Shown here: in pieces, positions 21,655 to 34,661 of the stretch | How positions within the stretch are numbered: the stretch's first letter is position 1 | How the letters are laid out: the number at the start of each line of letters is the position of its first letter | Assembly: GCF_031143425.1 (NCBI RefSeq) | Contig: NC_090442.1 | Span: forward strand, 426,825,776-426,889,775 | Length of the DNA stretch: 64,000 nt | From: Pleurodeles waltl | Lineage: Eukaryota > Chordata > Amphibia > Caudata > Salamandridae | Direction of reading: 5' to 3' | The notes under the pieces: generated by a model | The model's database searches: none | What the model was told of the DNA's origin: nothing | The model's input: only the letters and a program-made list of their open reading frames with translations | Program-made: the position numbers and the translations under genes

Positions 21655-22510
21655 ACTCTTAAAAGGAGGAGAAAAACAAGAGGTTTTGATAGTTTTTAAA
21701 ATCTAGTATATTTACAGAGAAGGCAAGGCATTGAAAGCTGTAAAAGTAAGAACTGAAAAGGGTCCTCTGTCTAGGTGAGCCCTGCAACATTTGGGAACAA
21801 ACAAGCAAACGATCGGCTGATCCAGAGCATAGATGTACAGAGGACATTTGTAACTGGGGCTCATGCATCTTGATAAGTTTCCACGGAAGACCTTACAACA
21901 CAACCATAAGGCCTCTGATCATCAGCTTTTGAATTTGTAGCCAGTGTAGAGACTTTAAATGAGGCAACAAAGAAATATTGGTTTTGTCAAAGAATAAAGC
22001 AGCCACATTCAGGATATGTTGAAGTCTGGTTAGTGGATCAGCTGGCAGGCTGATGTGTGCACAATTACAGTAGTACAGCTGGGGGAATAAACATTCTAGG
22101 ACTAGAGAATTAAGGAATGTAGCTGGGGCAAAGGGAATGATTTTCCTTATTACTGGAAGGATAAAGAGACAGGTTGAAGTAAACTTATCAATGTGGGTTT
22201 TGAAAAAGAGCTGAGCCATACATTCGACCCTGCAGTAATGGTTCTCAAAACTGGAACAATATGGGTTATTGGTACTGTCTGACCACCTTCTTCTGAGGAG
22301 ACCAATCATTTCAAAGAAAGGCCTTTCTCTCCAATATGAGAGAAACGGAAATCCCAAGTTGCATGAGAGAATTTGTCAAAGGCTGCTGATGAGAGGTCTA
22401 AGAAAATCAAAGCAGCTTTGCATCGTCCATCTAGTTCATAAAAATGCCATTTGCTGCAGACACAAACAGACTCTCCATGCTGTATGATGAACAAAGCAGT
22501 CTATCATATC
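21655..22510 (-). pseudogene. L2/CR1-type LINE RT fragment
   Basis: From about 22430 downward the minus strand reads AALIFLDLSSAAFDKFSHA, the conserved RT palm segment 'LLxLDLSAAFDTVxH' of L2/CR1-type non-LTR retrotransposons. Further on, HILNVAALFFDKTN and LPHLKSLHWLQIQKLMIRGL match the C-terminal 'xxQNAAARLL ... HLxxLHWLPVxxRIxFK' region. The YADD segment between them appears deleted or unreadable. Stops and frameshifts occur throughout, and the element is 5'-truncated. Confidence 0.75.
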
Positions 22511-22615
22511 AGTAACTTAAAAAGGCTGAGCTTTGTTAACTAGGCTTTCCACAACCTTGTCGCAAAAGGCAGACAATAATTTGACTTGTGGATAGCCACC
22601 TGAAATGATAAGGGG

Positions 22616-22826
22616 TGACACATTTACAATGAAATCCGTTGTGATTTATTTGAGTTAAGAGTCATATAAAACACCCCAGCCAACACAAGCCTTCTCTCTG
22701 CTCCTCTCCTCCAACTGTCAGATCACCTGGTTACTGTCACTAGGTTCTCATAGTAACCGTAGCCAGGTTCCGTAACAAGGTTCCAGTGAAGGTACTACAT
22801 ACAAGTTCTACATACAGAATGCCACA
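22616..22826 (-). repeat. 3' LTR of a separate LTR retrotransposon
   Basis: On the minus strand this 211-bp unit begins TGTGGCATTCTGTATG and ends AAATGTGTCA. AATAAA lies at 22645-22650. Directly upstream is a purine-rich AAAGAGGTGG tract, as expected of a polypurine primer. The internal side (22827-23110) holds a 67-codon minus frame with no motif I can name. I found no partner 5' LTR in the window. Confidence 0.5.
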
Positions 22827-23110
22827 CCACCTCTTTGTGGTTCACGGTGAACTTTTTTAAAACTGGTAGTGCAATTGTTTCTATTCCCTGGGGACACCTC
22901 GAGCTCGAAATAAGGTATTACGAAGTTTGGCCAGAAGAGGAATGACAAACGGGGTGAGAGCTTTTACCACTTTCACTGGGTATAGGCCTGAGGGGATCAC
23001 GTTGATTTTAACTGAAATGAGAGTATTGTTGGCAGGAAAGCAGGTGGAAGGAGTGTTGCATAACTGTGATTCTTGCCACCTCACTGCTGCATCAGACCAG
23101 TAGTTGCAGA

Positions 23111-23623
23111 GGCACCAGAAGAAAACTTATCGGGATTTTATTTACTTTAGACTGGAGGGAGAAAGAGCAGAATGGTTGGAACACAGGGCAGGGGTGGGGG
23201 AGTCGCTGTATATTTAATAACACTCGGATTAACACAATGTTTATAGATTGCAAAACTCTTTTACAGTTGGCAGCTGATTTAATCCTGCTATGCGTTATCT
23301 AGCCTTCCAAATCGAAACATTTTCTTGTACTTTTGTAACTCCACTATGCATAAAAACTTACCATGTATCAAACATGAGGTGCAGTGTTCACCTGGAGTGC
23401 CCTGGTTCTTGCAGTGCCTTTAATGCCGTTACCTAAGCCAGAAGCCAGAGTGGTGATATGGTGGGTTGGAGAAGATTAGAGGCCCTTAAGGGGCCTGCAG
23501 AGGTGCCCTTGTTAAATATCAAGGCACACAATGAAATGCCACCCTCTAATTTGTGCCAGTCTACTGATCAGAGGAGAGTGATTGGACGCCGTATGCTCTC
23601 GGGTCTTTTGGTGGCAAAAGTGT
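23111..23623. other. No gene recognised
   Basis: Short unassigned interval. It ends with the AGTGT copy that flanks the next LTR. Confidence 0.45.
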
Positions 23624-26544
23624 TGTTAGAAATGGGGTTTCTGGTTGGCTAGGGTATGCACCTCAGCCAGGCAGAACTTACCCACTCTAGTCAGGGCAAG
23701 GGAGTTACACGTCCAAGATAACCCCTGCTCACCCCCTTGGTAGCTTGGCACGAGCAGTCAGGCTTAACCCGGAGGCAATGTGTAAAGCGTTTGCACAACA
23801 CACACACACACATGTGACGCAATATCCCCACCACAAAGGAAACACAACACCAGATTATATAAAAATATACTGTATTGTACACAACGTAATTATTAGACCA
23901 ACATCACATAACAGTACTATCCTGCTACCTTAGCAGTTGTCAGAACGTTACACATTAGTTACTCTGCAAACTAGCAGTAGTCACACATAACACACAGGTT
24001 ACTCAGTATTCTGCAACATAAGCAGTAGTCAGGAACACGTTATCACATTAGAACACTTGTCATAAGAATATCATAAAACGCCCATAGTAGGAACATTAGA
24101 AAACCTATGGCAAGTTAGGGAAACATATTAGCAAGTCATGCCCATAAAAGGAACATGTGCACACATATGTAAAAGCATCATAGTACAGGTAGGCAATATA
24201 TCATAATTAACAAAGTCTGTAGCAAGAACTTAAATTATGATTCTATTGGTCCGTTTTAAGGAATACCTGGGAATGATGAAGCAGGCACCTTCCGTGCCTC
24301 GAAGACAAAGAAGAAAGGGGCCCCCAGCACTCCTCTGCGCAATGAGGGGGGGCCTCCTTAAACTCCTGGGGAAGAGGGGGGCGGCACGCACCCCCTCTGC
24401 ACTGCTGACGGGCACCTCCTGGGGCCCGCGCTCACTGGGGACCCCCTGGGCCTCCACCAGCCCTCACGAGGGGGGGCCAAGGACACCAATACTGGTATGG
24501 AGGAGGGGGGCACCACGCACCCCCTCCGCTGAAGGACGGGCCCCTCCTGGGGCCTGCCAAACACCACAAAAGGGCCCCGCGGCACGGGGAGCCTCCGACG
24601 AGGCCTCCACCGCACCTGCCCAGAGCTGTGGCCTAACAAGGAGGGAGGGGGCCCAGCGAGCCTCGGTCCTCCTCCGACGAGGCCACTCGGGCCTCAAGGA
24701 ATGAATCGTGCTCCTCCGGGAGCGAGGGCTGAGCCTGCCAGGGCTCCCAGCTGGCCCGGCCGCTCCTCAAGCCAGCAACACGGAGCACTTTGGAGGCGGG
24801 ACAACTCTGCTGGTTCCCCGCGGATCACTGGAGCCGCGCCCAGGCTGCCCTGCCCGACCGGCAGGTGAATTCACCTTCCCCTGGGCCGCGGTGAGAGAAA
24901 TACGGGAGGAGTCTCATTGGTGCCCCCGGGGCACTATCAGGAGCACGCCGGCTCCTATCTTCGTCAGGTGGTGCCCCGGGGGTCTGATACAGCGCGTTTC
25001 ACTCGCGCTTGATGGAAGCAGCCTCCCCGGGCTGCGGCGGTGATCTCGGCCACCACAACACGCTCTCTGAGGGCAAAAGGAAGCCCGGGTCGCGGCGGTG
25101 ACGGTCTCCAGCCACCATAAACAACACTCAAAAAATAAAAGGGGAATCCCCAAAAGGAGCGCTTTCCTAAGCGCTAGCTTGGACATCACGTGAAGCACCC
25201 CCGTGCTTCAGGGTCACTGCAGGGGTCAGGGGCCACAGCACCCTGCCCCTGGGGAGAAAAGGTTCAGGAAAGGCCCACAGGTGGAGGGGCCCTAGCAACA
25301 GGCCAGCACAAGGGAAAGGCAGCAAGTGGCAAGTCCTTTACAGTGACCAAGCAGGTCACAGGTCAGCACAGCAGCAGCAGCAGTCCATGGCGGTCCCTGG
25401 TAAGTCCTTCCAGCATTTCTGTGTCCAGTTCCATGATGTTCAAAGTCTCCCAATTGTGGGGAAAATTCCCCTGTACTTATAGTCAGTTCTTACAGTGTTT
25501 TACAGTGGTAGGGAGAGGCGGTTCCAGCCAGTTACAACTGGTTCTGGGAGTGCCCCCTCTCTCCTTTCAGCACAGGCTCCAAACATCAGTGGGGGGTTAA
25601 CGACCCTATTGTGTGAGGCCAGGGCACAGTCTTTACAAATGCAGGTGTTCCCCGCCTCTCCCTTCTCTCAGCCCAGGAAGATTATTCAGTATGCAGATGC
25701 ATCTCTGTGACACCTCCACCCTCCCTGTGTACAGGCTGTCTGAAAAGTATGCACAAAGCCCCAACTGTCACTCTGCCCAGACGTGGGTTGGAGTCAAGCT
25801 GCAAAACACCAGAGTCATAAGCACAGATAAATGCGCACTTTCTAGAAGTGGTATTTCTGTGATAGTAATAAAAAATACACCCACACCAGTAAGCAGTATT
25901 TATTATCCCCATCACAACCATACCAAACACGCCTACGCTACCCCTCATAAATCAGACAATACCCCTTACACATAAGGCAGGGTATTTCTAATGCAATCCT
26001 ATGAGAAGGCAGCACTCACAGCAGTGAGACACCAAGTTAGGCTGTTTGTCACTACCAGGACAGGCCATGCAATACGGCACATGTCCTGCCTTTCTACATA
26101 CATGGCACCCTGCCCATAGGGCTAGCTAGGGCGTACTTTAGGGGTGACTTACATGTAGTAAAAGGGGAGTTCTGGGCCTGGCAAGTAAATTTAGATGCCA
26201 GGTCCCTGTGGCAGGAAACTGCGCACACAGGTCCTGCGCTAGCAGGCCTGAGACAGGTTTGAAAGTCTACTTCAGTGGGTGGCGCAAGCAACACTGCAGG
26301 CCCACTAGTAGTATTTAATTTACAGGCCCTGGGTATAGAGATACCACTGTACAAGGGACTTATAGGTAAATTAAATATGTCAATTAGGTATAAGCCAATT
26401 ATACCAACTTTAGATGGGAGAGCACCTGCACTTTAGCACTGGTCAGCAGTGATAAAGTGCTCAGAGTCCTAGAGCCAACAGCGAGAGGTCAGAAAAACCA
26501 GGAGGAAGGAGGCAAAAAGACTAGGGATGACCAAAAGTCCAACA
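23624..26544 (-). mobile_element. Solo long LTR with perfect 5-bp target duplication
   Basis: Plus-strand ends are TGTTAGAAATGGGG and GTCCAACA. The flanking pentamers are identical: AGTGT at 23619-23623 and at 26545-26549. A 5-bp duplication with TG...CA ends is typical of LTR retrotransposon integration, so this 2.9-kb unit is a solo LTR or an LTR-only element. Minus strand is the likely sense, because that end reads CCCCATTTCTAACA like a U5 end and the related block at 273 has its TATA box in the corresponding orientation. It has a GC-rich part (24300-25100) with an internal duplication, and no retroelement protein. Confidence 0.8.
24360..24570. repeat. Internal GC-rich duplication in the LTR
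   Basis: A segment of about 55 bp beginning GGGGGGC(G/A)(G/C)CACGCACCCC and ending CTCCTGGGGCC(C/T)GC occurs twice, near 24375 and 24507, spaced about 130 bp. This explains the long open frames on both strands at 24237-24704; their composition is unlike a real protein. Confidence 0.6.
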
Positions 26545-29145
26545 AGTGTGAACAATATTGCCTGGTGATCTGCTCAAGAAGGGCCCAAAATAAATGTAAA
26601 CCTTGTTAGCTTAGGGTCCGCATATAAACACCACCACACCTTAGGGTCAGCAAGCTGAAGATTCAGCATGTGACAGCCACAGTGTGCGGGGACATTAATT
26701 ACTTGTTGCAAATTTAACATGGCGCAAGGGTGAGTGCATTCAGAAGCCTCCCTGGAAGTGTCACCTACGCAGACATTAACATTGCACAGGAAGATTACTT
26801 TGTCAGATTTAAATTTCAATGGCACAGGATGTTAAAAAAAGAATTCACAAAAGAATTTTAATGGCCCAGGAGGGCGGTGACCTAAAATCATTTTTTTACT
26901 CAATAAAGCAGTGATTACAATATTAAGAGACAGACGTTCTACATGCAATTGAGAGTGCACCAGTAATTTCGAAATGCGAAAAGGGTGCTTGCAAATGGTG
27001 GCTATTACACAGCCTGGGCGATATATGCATCCGAAGCACAGAGTCTAACAGCAGTAAGGGACCGTGAGAGCTAAGCCAGGCCTGAAATAGGCTTTGAACT
27101 AAGTGTCTGACATAAAGGGAAAATCAAGATGGTGGCCTATAGTGAAGTTACGGAGATCAACCTTGCGTTGCAGGTCCAAGATGTTACTATAGCTGCTAGC
27201 AATGGCATTACCAGTTTCGGGCTTCCTGGAATATGTTCCTGGTAAGGCAGAGTCAATATTGAAATCCATCGGCCATGTTCAGTGATTAGTTGTCAAAACG
27301 TTTCTTTAGCCAGTTATTGTTTCCATCCATTTTGGGATGAAAACATTCTACGGTAAGTGAGTGAAGAAGAATAACGTTTGATCATACAACACTACCACCT
27401 TTTCAACCTTCAGTATTTTTTATCTTCATTTCATTAATTATAAGGGCCAGTTAGTGCATTTTAGGAATAGTGAAGTTATACTAATGTGAGCAGTCGTCAA
27501 CGTGAGAATCATTTCAATGTGACACAGAATCTACCTCCGCATCTAATCCCTTGATAATACCGTGCAGGTGGAAATTAAGAATTCGATATTTCAATTGCAC
27601 ATCTCAGTGCAGGGAGAGTAGCACTGAAGTGCAGGGAAATGGACAGATTGGGTGCTAAAACGTCACTTCTCTGGACACCTGGCTCTGTAAAGAGGCGGGG
27701 CTAATGTGATGAACAGTAGGGCCAATAAAGAGACGGGGGGATGATGTCACTGTGAAGATATTGACAAATATACATGATGCCATTTTAGATATTTTAAACC
27801 TACATTCCAGGCAGAGCTTTAATAAACGAATCACTATGGCAATTAAAATTATACCAGAGTTGCTAAAGACTAGGTCATCAGGCAGTCTGGGAAGGCAGTA
27901 AGGAGAGCGAAGATTTCAGCAGAAAAAAGCACTGTGGAGACTGCTAAGTATGGAGGCAGACCCATTTGATGCATATCCTTGAAGGGAGAAACTTCCGTTT
28001 TCTGAAGGAAGTCTGAATCCTGAAGGGAATTCATCCATGGAAGTGCCTTCACCTGTAATATTGCAGAGAGGATGAAATTACACAATTCCTTATATCAGAG
28101 GATTTTCTGTAACCACTCAATGATAATCGAGGGCACTTTCTCTTTCCGATAATACCGCAAAATTTCCATAAGTGAATGTGTATGCTGGTATTTTGAATAA
28201 TGCGAATTCCCTATCCAGACTGTTAGTACAATGGATACGTTTGATCAGTATCTAGTATAGCACACACCTCGTTGCAAGGGCTGTCTCGAATCATTAAAGG
28301 CCCTCTGCCCGAGTTATAGGCCTGAGCCACTGGCAGAGGCTAATAACAATGGAAAGGGTTTTCTTTCCAGAGGAGTAAGGGTTGCACAGCTTATAGAACG
28401 ACCCACATACTGAGAATAACATGCTCTAAATTAAAGATGGGCACAACACAACCTTAACATTGGAATGTAGGAGCCGAAATTCTATAACTGCGATTACTGG
28501 GCCTCTGCTGCATTTCAAAGCTTTAATAATATAACTTGAAGGACTGCAAGTTTTCCAGTACAGCACAATGAGGTTTTCCGTCTTCCTCTATGTGGCTGTT
28601 GCAAATGCCCCCTGGCCAGATTCTAGATCCATTTAATCATCCAGGTTCAGCAAAAAGCGCATTTGGCCCAGTTGATTTCATTATGTGAAACATGCGCTGA
28701 CAGGGCAGCGCTCCCCAGTGCCTTCAAGCATTTCAGAGATGCCAGCAGCGGGAGGAATCTCATCTGAGAGCAGAAGGGAGGGCAGCGCGGGCATGTCTGA
28801 TGATATCACCGGGGGCGCTTATCACAAAGACTGGTCATTTGTATTCCGTAGTAAGACGCATTTCCAGGGAAAGGCAGACTGCATCAGCCTAGGCTCCAGG
28901 AACGAATGAAGAAGGAGGGGGAATGAAATCCACGTTGTCAGCATCAATTGTCTTTTAAGTGCCCCCTCCTTTTTCTTTATTAATGTACATAGCAATAACC
29001 ACATAGATCTGAGACACGCTTTTAGAAGGCAGCTCCCCCAGAGTAGTCATCGGGTCTAGGACGGAGATACTGCTGGCCCTACATATGGTGATACAGAGGA
29101 TCAGAGGTGATGAACTAGATCTGGCCAAAAAAACAAGTTGACGTT
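26545..29145. other. No gene recognised
   Basis: AT-rich DNA without termini of known repeats. Small frames (28685-28909 and others) have no domain signature. Confidence 0.45.
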
Positions 29146-31331
29146 TGTTAGAAATGGGGATTTTCGTTGGCAGTCAGGTTACCCCCTGTCCAAGCAAGGA
29201 CCCTCAGTCTAGTCAGGGTAAAGGAGAATCACCCTCAGTTAACCCCCGCTGCCGATTTCGGTAGCTTGGCACAAACAAGCAGGCTTAACTTCAGAAGCAA
29301 TGTGTAAAGTATATGTACCAAAACACACAGTAATTCAGTGAAAACACTACAAAATGACACAACACAGGTTTAGAAAACTAGAGAATGTTTATCTAAACAA
29401 AACAAGACCAAGACAAAAATCCAACATATACAAGTCAAGCTATGTGTTTTCAAAGAATACAAGTCTTAATCCTTAGATAACAGTGAGAAAGCTGTTATTT
29501 CACAAAAGTACCTGTGTAGCATCAAAATAAAGCCGCACAGGCGAGTGTGCCTCGGAAAAGGGCAGCGATGAGTCGATTTCTCATTAGCAAGTGAGACCAT
29601 GCGTCGTTTCTCCTCCAGTCAGGTCAGCGTGCATCATTTCTTCTCTCCCGCAAGAGAGCGATGCGTCGATCTGGACAGGCACCTAAGGTCTGGGCCAGCT
29701 TTGCATTGTTTTTCCGTGCTTAGCTATGTTGAATTGAAAATCCGGTTGCACAGTATCTCAAAAACACGCTGTGTGTGGTTTGAGTCATTACCAGCCTCCA
29801 TTAGCTGGTGTTGCGAATCATTTCTCCAGCTGCATTGTGTCGATCTTACAGCCGTGATGCAGGTGGAGCATTGATTTCAGCAGCGAAGCCGGCGGCGTGT
29901 CGTTTATCAGCCACGTCACAGAAGGAGCGTTGAAACTTTCCATGTGTCGTGGTCTGTGTGTGGATTTTCAGTCTTTGTCTGTCAGCTTCACCTTTCAAGG
30001 GACCAGGAACTGGATAGGGCACCACTTGGAAGGGCAGGAGTCTCAGCAGACAGTCCAGGTGCTGGCAGAGGAAAGTCTTTGATAGCCCTGAGATTTCAAC
30101 AACAGGAGGTAAGCTCAGTTCAAGCCCTTGGAGGTTATTAACAAACAGGAATGCACAACAAAGTCCAGTCTTTGTCCCCTTTCACAGGCAGAAGCAGCAA
30201 CTGCAAAACAGTCACAAACAGGACAGCACTTCTCCTCAGCTCTTCAGCTCTTCTCTTTGGCAAAAGTTCCTCTTGCTTTCAGCAGTGATCTCATTTTCAG
30301 GGGTTTTGGGTCCTCTTCTCCTACTCCTTTCTGCCTTTCAAGTAGGAAAGTCTCTCTTGGTTGTAAGATCCTGCCTTGCCCAGGCCAGGCCCCAGGCACA
30401 CACCAGGAGGTCAGAGACTGCATTGTGTGAGGGCAGGCACAGCCCTTTCAGGTGTGAGTGACCACTCCTTCCCTCCCTCCTACCACAGATGGCTCACCAG
30501 GAAATGCAGGCTACACCCCAGCCCCCTTTGTGTCTCTGTCTAGAGAGAGGTGCAAACAGTCCAAATGTCAAACTAACCCAGGCAGGGAATCCACAAACAG
30601 GCAGAGTCACAGAAATGGTATAAGCAAGAAAATGTTCACTTTCTAAAAGTGGCATTTTCAAACACACAATCTGAAAACAAACTTTAGTAAAATATGTATT
30701 TTCAAATTGTGAGCTCAGAGACCCTTAACTCCACATGTCCATCCGCTCCTAAAGGGAATCTGCGCTTCAATAATATTTAAAGGCAGCCCCCATGTTAACC
30801 TATGAGAGGGACAGGCCTTGCAACAGGGAAAACTGAATTTGCCAGTATTTCACTGTCAGGACATATAAAACACATTAGTATATGTCCCACCTTAAACATA
30901 CACTGCACCTTGCCCATGGGGCTACCCAGGGCCTACCTTAGGGGTGTCTTACAGGTAAGAAAAGGGAAGGTTTAGGCCTGGCAAGGGTACACTTGCCAAG
31001 TCGAATTGGCAGTTAAAACTGCAGACACAGACACTGCAGTGGCAGGTCTGAGCCATGTTTACAGAGCTACTAATGTGGGTGGCACAGCCGGTGCTGCAGG
31101 CCCACTAGTAGCATTTGATTTACAGGCCCTGGGCACCTCTAGTGCACTGTACAAGGGACTTACCAGTAAATCAAATATGCCAAGCATGGAAAGCCAATTA
31201 TACATACATTTTACACATAAGCACTTGCACTTCAGCCCTCAATCGCAGTGTTAAAGTGCCCATAGTAAAAAAAAAAAAAAAAAAGAGTCCAGCACACAGC
31301 AACAACCTGTGAACAGGGGCAAAAAGTTAGG
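29146..31331 (-). mobile_element. Second long LTR of the 23624 family, 3' side decayed
   Basis: The left end TGTTAGAAATGGGG is the same as at 23624, and the modules follow in the same order: 'agtcagggnaa', 'taaccccngct', 'ggtagcttggcac', then, near the far end, 'gcaccntgcccatngggct', 'cttaggggtg', 'gcaggcccactagtag', 'tacaggccctgg' and 'actgtacaagggactta'. An A(18) run at about 31266-31284 and the decayed end near 31331 leave no readable terminus or target duplication. Non-coding. Confidence 0.75.
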
Positions 31332-31741
31332 AACATTCAAAGCTCTGGTTCAGAAGTTGGCTAGTAGCGATACAAAGAAATTCCCCTGATGTAGACTGTG
31401 GACTGGTTCATGTTTATGAAGAAATTCTTACATGGGGAAGGTGGACGCTGTAAGCAATGGAAAAAGATTAAGCCCTCTTGGGAGATGTGGGAATATGACG
31501 AGAGGATCACTCCTGGCTGACCACATCTGAGGGATGGGTACTGCTTGAAGAGGATTCTGGCTCAAATGTAATATAAATGTTATTGATAGTGTATTCACTG
31601 ACCTGAATATAACTGTTGTTATTTCTCATGCTCACATGACGTTCACATGCACAACTGTCCACATCACTGATAGCTTTGGACACTTTTCAAAGGAAAACTT
31701 TAAAAAGTCTGTACAGCAATGACTGGACCCAACAAGATTCT
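31332..31741. other. No gene recognised
   Basis: Short interval between two repeats. No signal seen. Confidence 0.4.
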
Positions 31742-31911
31742 GGACTGGATTTACAGTTTGGCGGATGGGTTACTCCTTCATAAACGTAACAGATACCCCA
31801 TCTGCCACATTAAAATTCTTATAGGATATAATGAGATCCTAATACTACCGACGGGATATCCGTCACGTTTATGACAGAGTAACCCTCACTGCCAAACTCT
31901 AAATCAGGCAC
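31742..31911. mobile_element. Foldback MITE with TCT target duplication
   Basis: The left end GGACTGGATTTACAGTTTGG and the reverse complement of the right end, GTGCCTGATTTAGAGTTTGG, form the arms of a near-palindrome of 170 bp centred on 'cttataggatataatgagat'. TCT occurs on both sides (31739-31741 and 31912-31914). It belongs with the copies at 45089 and, in part, 39467 and 1909. Non-coding. Confidence 0.7.
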
Positions 31912-33090
31912 TCTATCTATTAGCATAGTGTGTACAATGTTGGTGCTCAAAGAACACCGATGGAAGGAGCTCTTCTCGCACACTATCAGCAAGACTGATA
32001 TTCATTTATAACTTACTTCGGTGTTGATGCATAAACTCGCCTACTCTGTGATTTCAGTATGAGTACAAGAGACCTGTTACTTTAGGCTAGTAATCTATCC
32101 TTTCTCTATCCACTCGGCTCCTGTGTTTGTATGGGGAGGGAATATGAGTTTCACGAAACACAAGCAGCAAACCAGGGCGCCACCTTAGGAGCTGCTGCCA
32201 CGCGACAGATGCGAGGGTGCAAAGCTGAGGCGGTCAAACATTCACTGACAAGAGGACCCACAATGAAATATTTACCACTGCCTGAACTGTCTGGACATTT
32301 TGAGAAGAATGTGAGTTGTTATTGACTGTGGGAAGAACTGGAAAATCCATGTACTGGAATACCGACTGAACAAAAGGGAGACTGTATTTTAATTTCCTTG
32401 TGCTGAATCATTGACAAAATACAGAGTTCCTTTAGCTTCCTCTGTGGTTTAGAAGCAAAAGGCTTCTCTAGAAGGCCAAGAATAGCTTGAAAGAAACCTG
32501 TAGAACCGTGATGTGAGCTCACCGACAAGCCTTACTCATTTCCTACATATTTTTGGCAATATGTGCTGTGCTTTAGCTGCTACATCACTGGCAAGATAGC
32601 TGATAGAACGAAGTGCTTGTTTCCACATCAGTGCGTTCCCTACAGTTCACAAGTTTGACAAAGCCCGGCATCCTTCCGCGGTTGAAACATGATTTCTTTT
32701 AAATTGGTAACCCATTTTGCACAGCGAATCACATTTTTCGAATTAAACACCTTACTGTTGATCAAATAGGCCAAACAGTGTCTTACTTTAGCAATAGTGA
32801 TTCAAAAATGTATTACTGCCAACCCGAGTCTGGTATTTCAAGCAGGACGCTATCGTCCAAATGTTCCTTCCACAATTTGATTCTCCTACAAGAGCTTTCT
32901 ACATGACCCCGCATGACCCTGCAAGTATGAATGTAATACTTCCACACTCAAAGTCTCCCACTAGGCAATATTTTCATGAAGGGAGTGGAGTGGTTTTCCG
33001 ATCTGGTATAACAGGGAGTCTTTCGAAGAGTTAAGTTTCTCGTGCCACACTAAGAATGAACCTTCCAGGCTTTGGGTTTTAACCTAGGAC
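31912..33090. other. No gene recognised
   Basis: No repeat borders or protein motif found. Confidence 0.45.
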
Positions 33091-33278
33091 CAGTACTTGA
33101 AATGGAAAAATAGAAGTGCAGGTACTCTGTACTAGAATACCTGCTTGCTTCTGAGAAGTGCCGGTACTCTCCAATGAAAAGTATTACGTTTAGCTTGAGA
33201 AGTGCAGGTACTCCCCCTCTCAAAATAAAAAAGTGCTGGTACTCAGTACCGGACAGTACCAGCCCATTTAAAGCACTG
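33091..33278. mobile_element. hAT-like MITE with 8-bp target duplication
   Basis: The left end is CAGTACTTGAAATGG and the right end, reverse-complemented, is CAGTGCTTTAAATGGGC. The flanking octamers CCTAGGAC (33083-33090) and CCTGGGAC (33279-33286) differ at one base. Inside, 'agaagtgc(a/c)ggtactc' recurs three times and a related 'aagtgctggtactc' once. It is 188 bp with no coding capacity. Confidence 0.8.
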
Positions 33279-33985
33279 CCTGGGACATTTGTTTTTTTCG
33301 TGAAGTCTAAGTAAATACTTCTATGCAGACACCTTTGCTCTGTTAACAGATTCAGTACTTCTTCTTGTGCTTTTTGCCCACGGGACAACTAGTGCTGGCT
33401 ACTTTTCCTCAAAATGCACCTCACAAAGACATGAAGGAATCAAAAAGTTACTCACGTTTTGGGGAGTAATTCGCTTTTTTTTGCCTCCCAATGTTCAAAT
33501 AAATTGGCTACACAACCCACAGTCGATATTTAGACAAAATATTGGAAAAAATACTGTGTAGACTAAATATTGTGTCAATAATATCGCAAACAAAATATTG
33601 TGAAGGTAAGTTTCAATTAATAAGCAAAGTTTTACTATATATAGCTCCTCATATATATATATTAACAATATATCTACATATTCAAAGTACGTAGATGTGG
33701 AGCTCAGAATAGCAAATTTACACTTACCTATTTGCACTTACCTTCTCAACATTTTGGTCCTCAATATTTTTGACACACTATTCTGTCCACACACTATTTC
33801 TGTTACTGATATTCTGCAAATCATCCCCCCTCAAGCAGCACGCTATAGGGAAGGATGGGGGGTAAGCTCATCTTATGTTGTGATAGTGGAAATGACTATC
33901 CTCTGAACCAATATGTTTTAATCACTTGTTCACTTGTTGCCATGGCTGGAGTTGGTTTCATTGTTTTGCTGTGGAGGTATATTTG
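33279..33985. other. No gene recognised; short AT microsatellite
   Basis: AT-rich, with an ATATAT run near 33650. 'aaatattg' words recur around 33535-33605. No gene signal. Confidence 0.45.
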
Positions 33986-34412
33986 AGAACTATTTGTTTT
34001 ATTATTTTTAAATTGATTTTAATAACATTTTATTAACTTATTATTTACATTCACATCTCATTCGCATGTCAGATACATCCGTACTGTGTGTTTAAGCCAC
34101 CAGCTACACAAGAAACACATCACTGTATCATCATGTATGATCACAATACAAGTTGCATGTACGATAGCCCAAAGTTGATATGATGTGTCCAGTCACTTCA
34201 GTTCTTAAAATAGTCCTGTATTTGTCCTAGCCGCATCTGTCTACCACTTTGTGGCTATTCTCTGTCAGAGTGGGGTGAAGGTTTCCTTTAATGTTTAGTC
34301 CTCTGAGTTTTCTCCATCTCCCCAACACTTTTTCAACATTTTTGGGGTATTCCCTTGACTTATATACAACTTTGTCGAGGAGCGTACACCAATCTATATT
34401 TTTTCCAGACCT

Positions 34413-34661
34413 TCACTGATTGATGTGCATTGTTTTCCCCCAATTTTGAGCAACTTCTCGTTTAGCCAACATAAGTGCTAAATTACAGACTATTCTTTGG
34501 TATCTTGCATTGTGATATCCCTCCATCTTTCTATGATTAATATGTGTGCCAGTAGTCGAAAAGTGACCCCCCACTATCCTACCAATGGGGTTCTTAACTT
34601 TATACCAGAATTGCAGAGGCAATAAAACAAAATGATTGAGGCTTCCAGTTGGCAACATCAC
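34413..34661 (-). pseudogene. L1-type ORF2 C-terminal domain
   Basis: An 82-codon open stretch contains YHNARYQRIVCNLALMLAKR followed by EVAQNWG. This is the 'R-x-x-x-x-L-L-A-K-R-x-I-A-x-x-W' helix found near the end of ORF2 in amphibian L1/Tx1-like elements. It is the best preserved piece of the element. Confidence 0.7.

Noticed and set aside
24237..24704. 155-codon frame with open frames on both strands
   Set aside because: It lies in a GC-rich, internally duplicated part of a solo LTR and has no domain.
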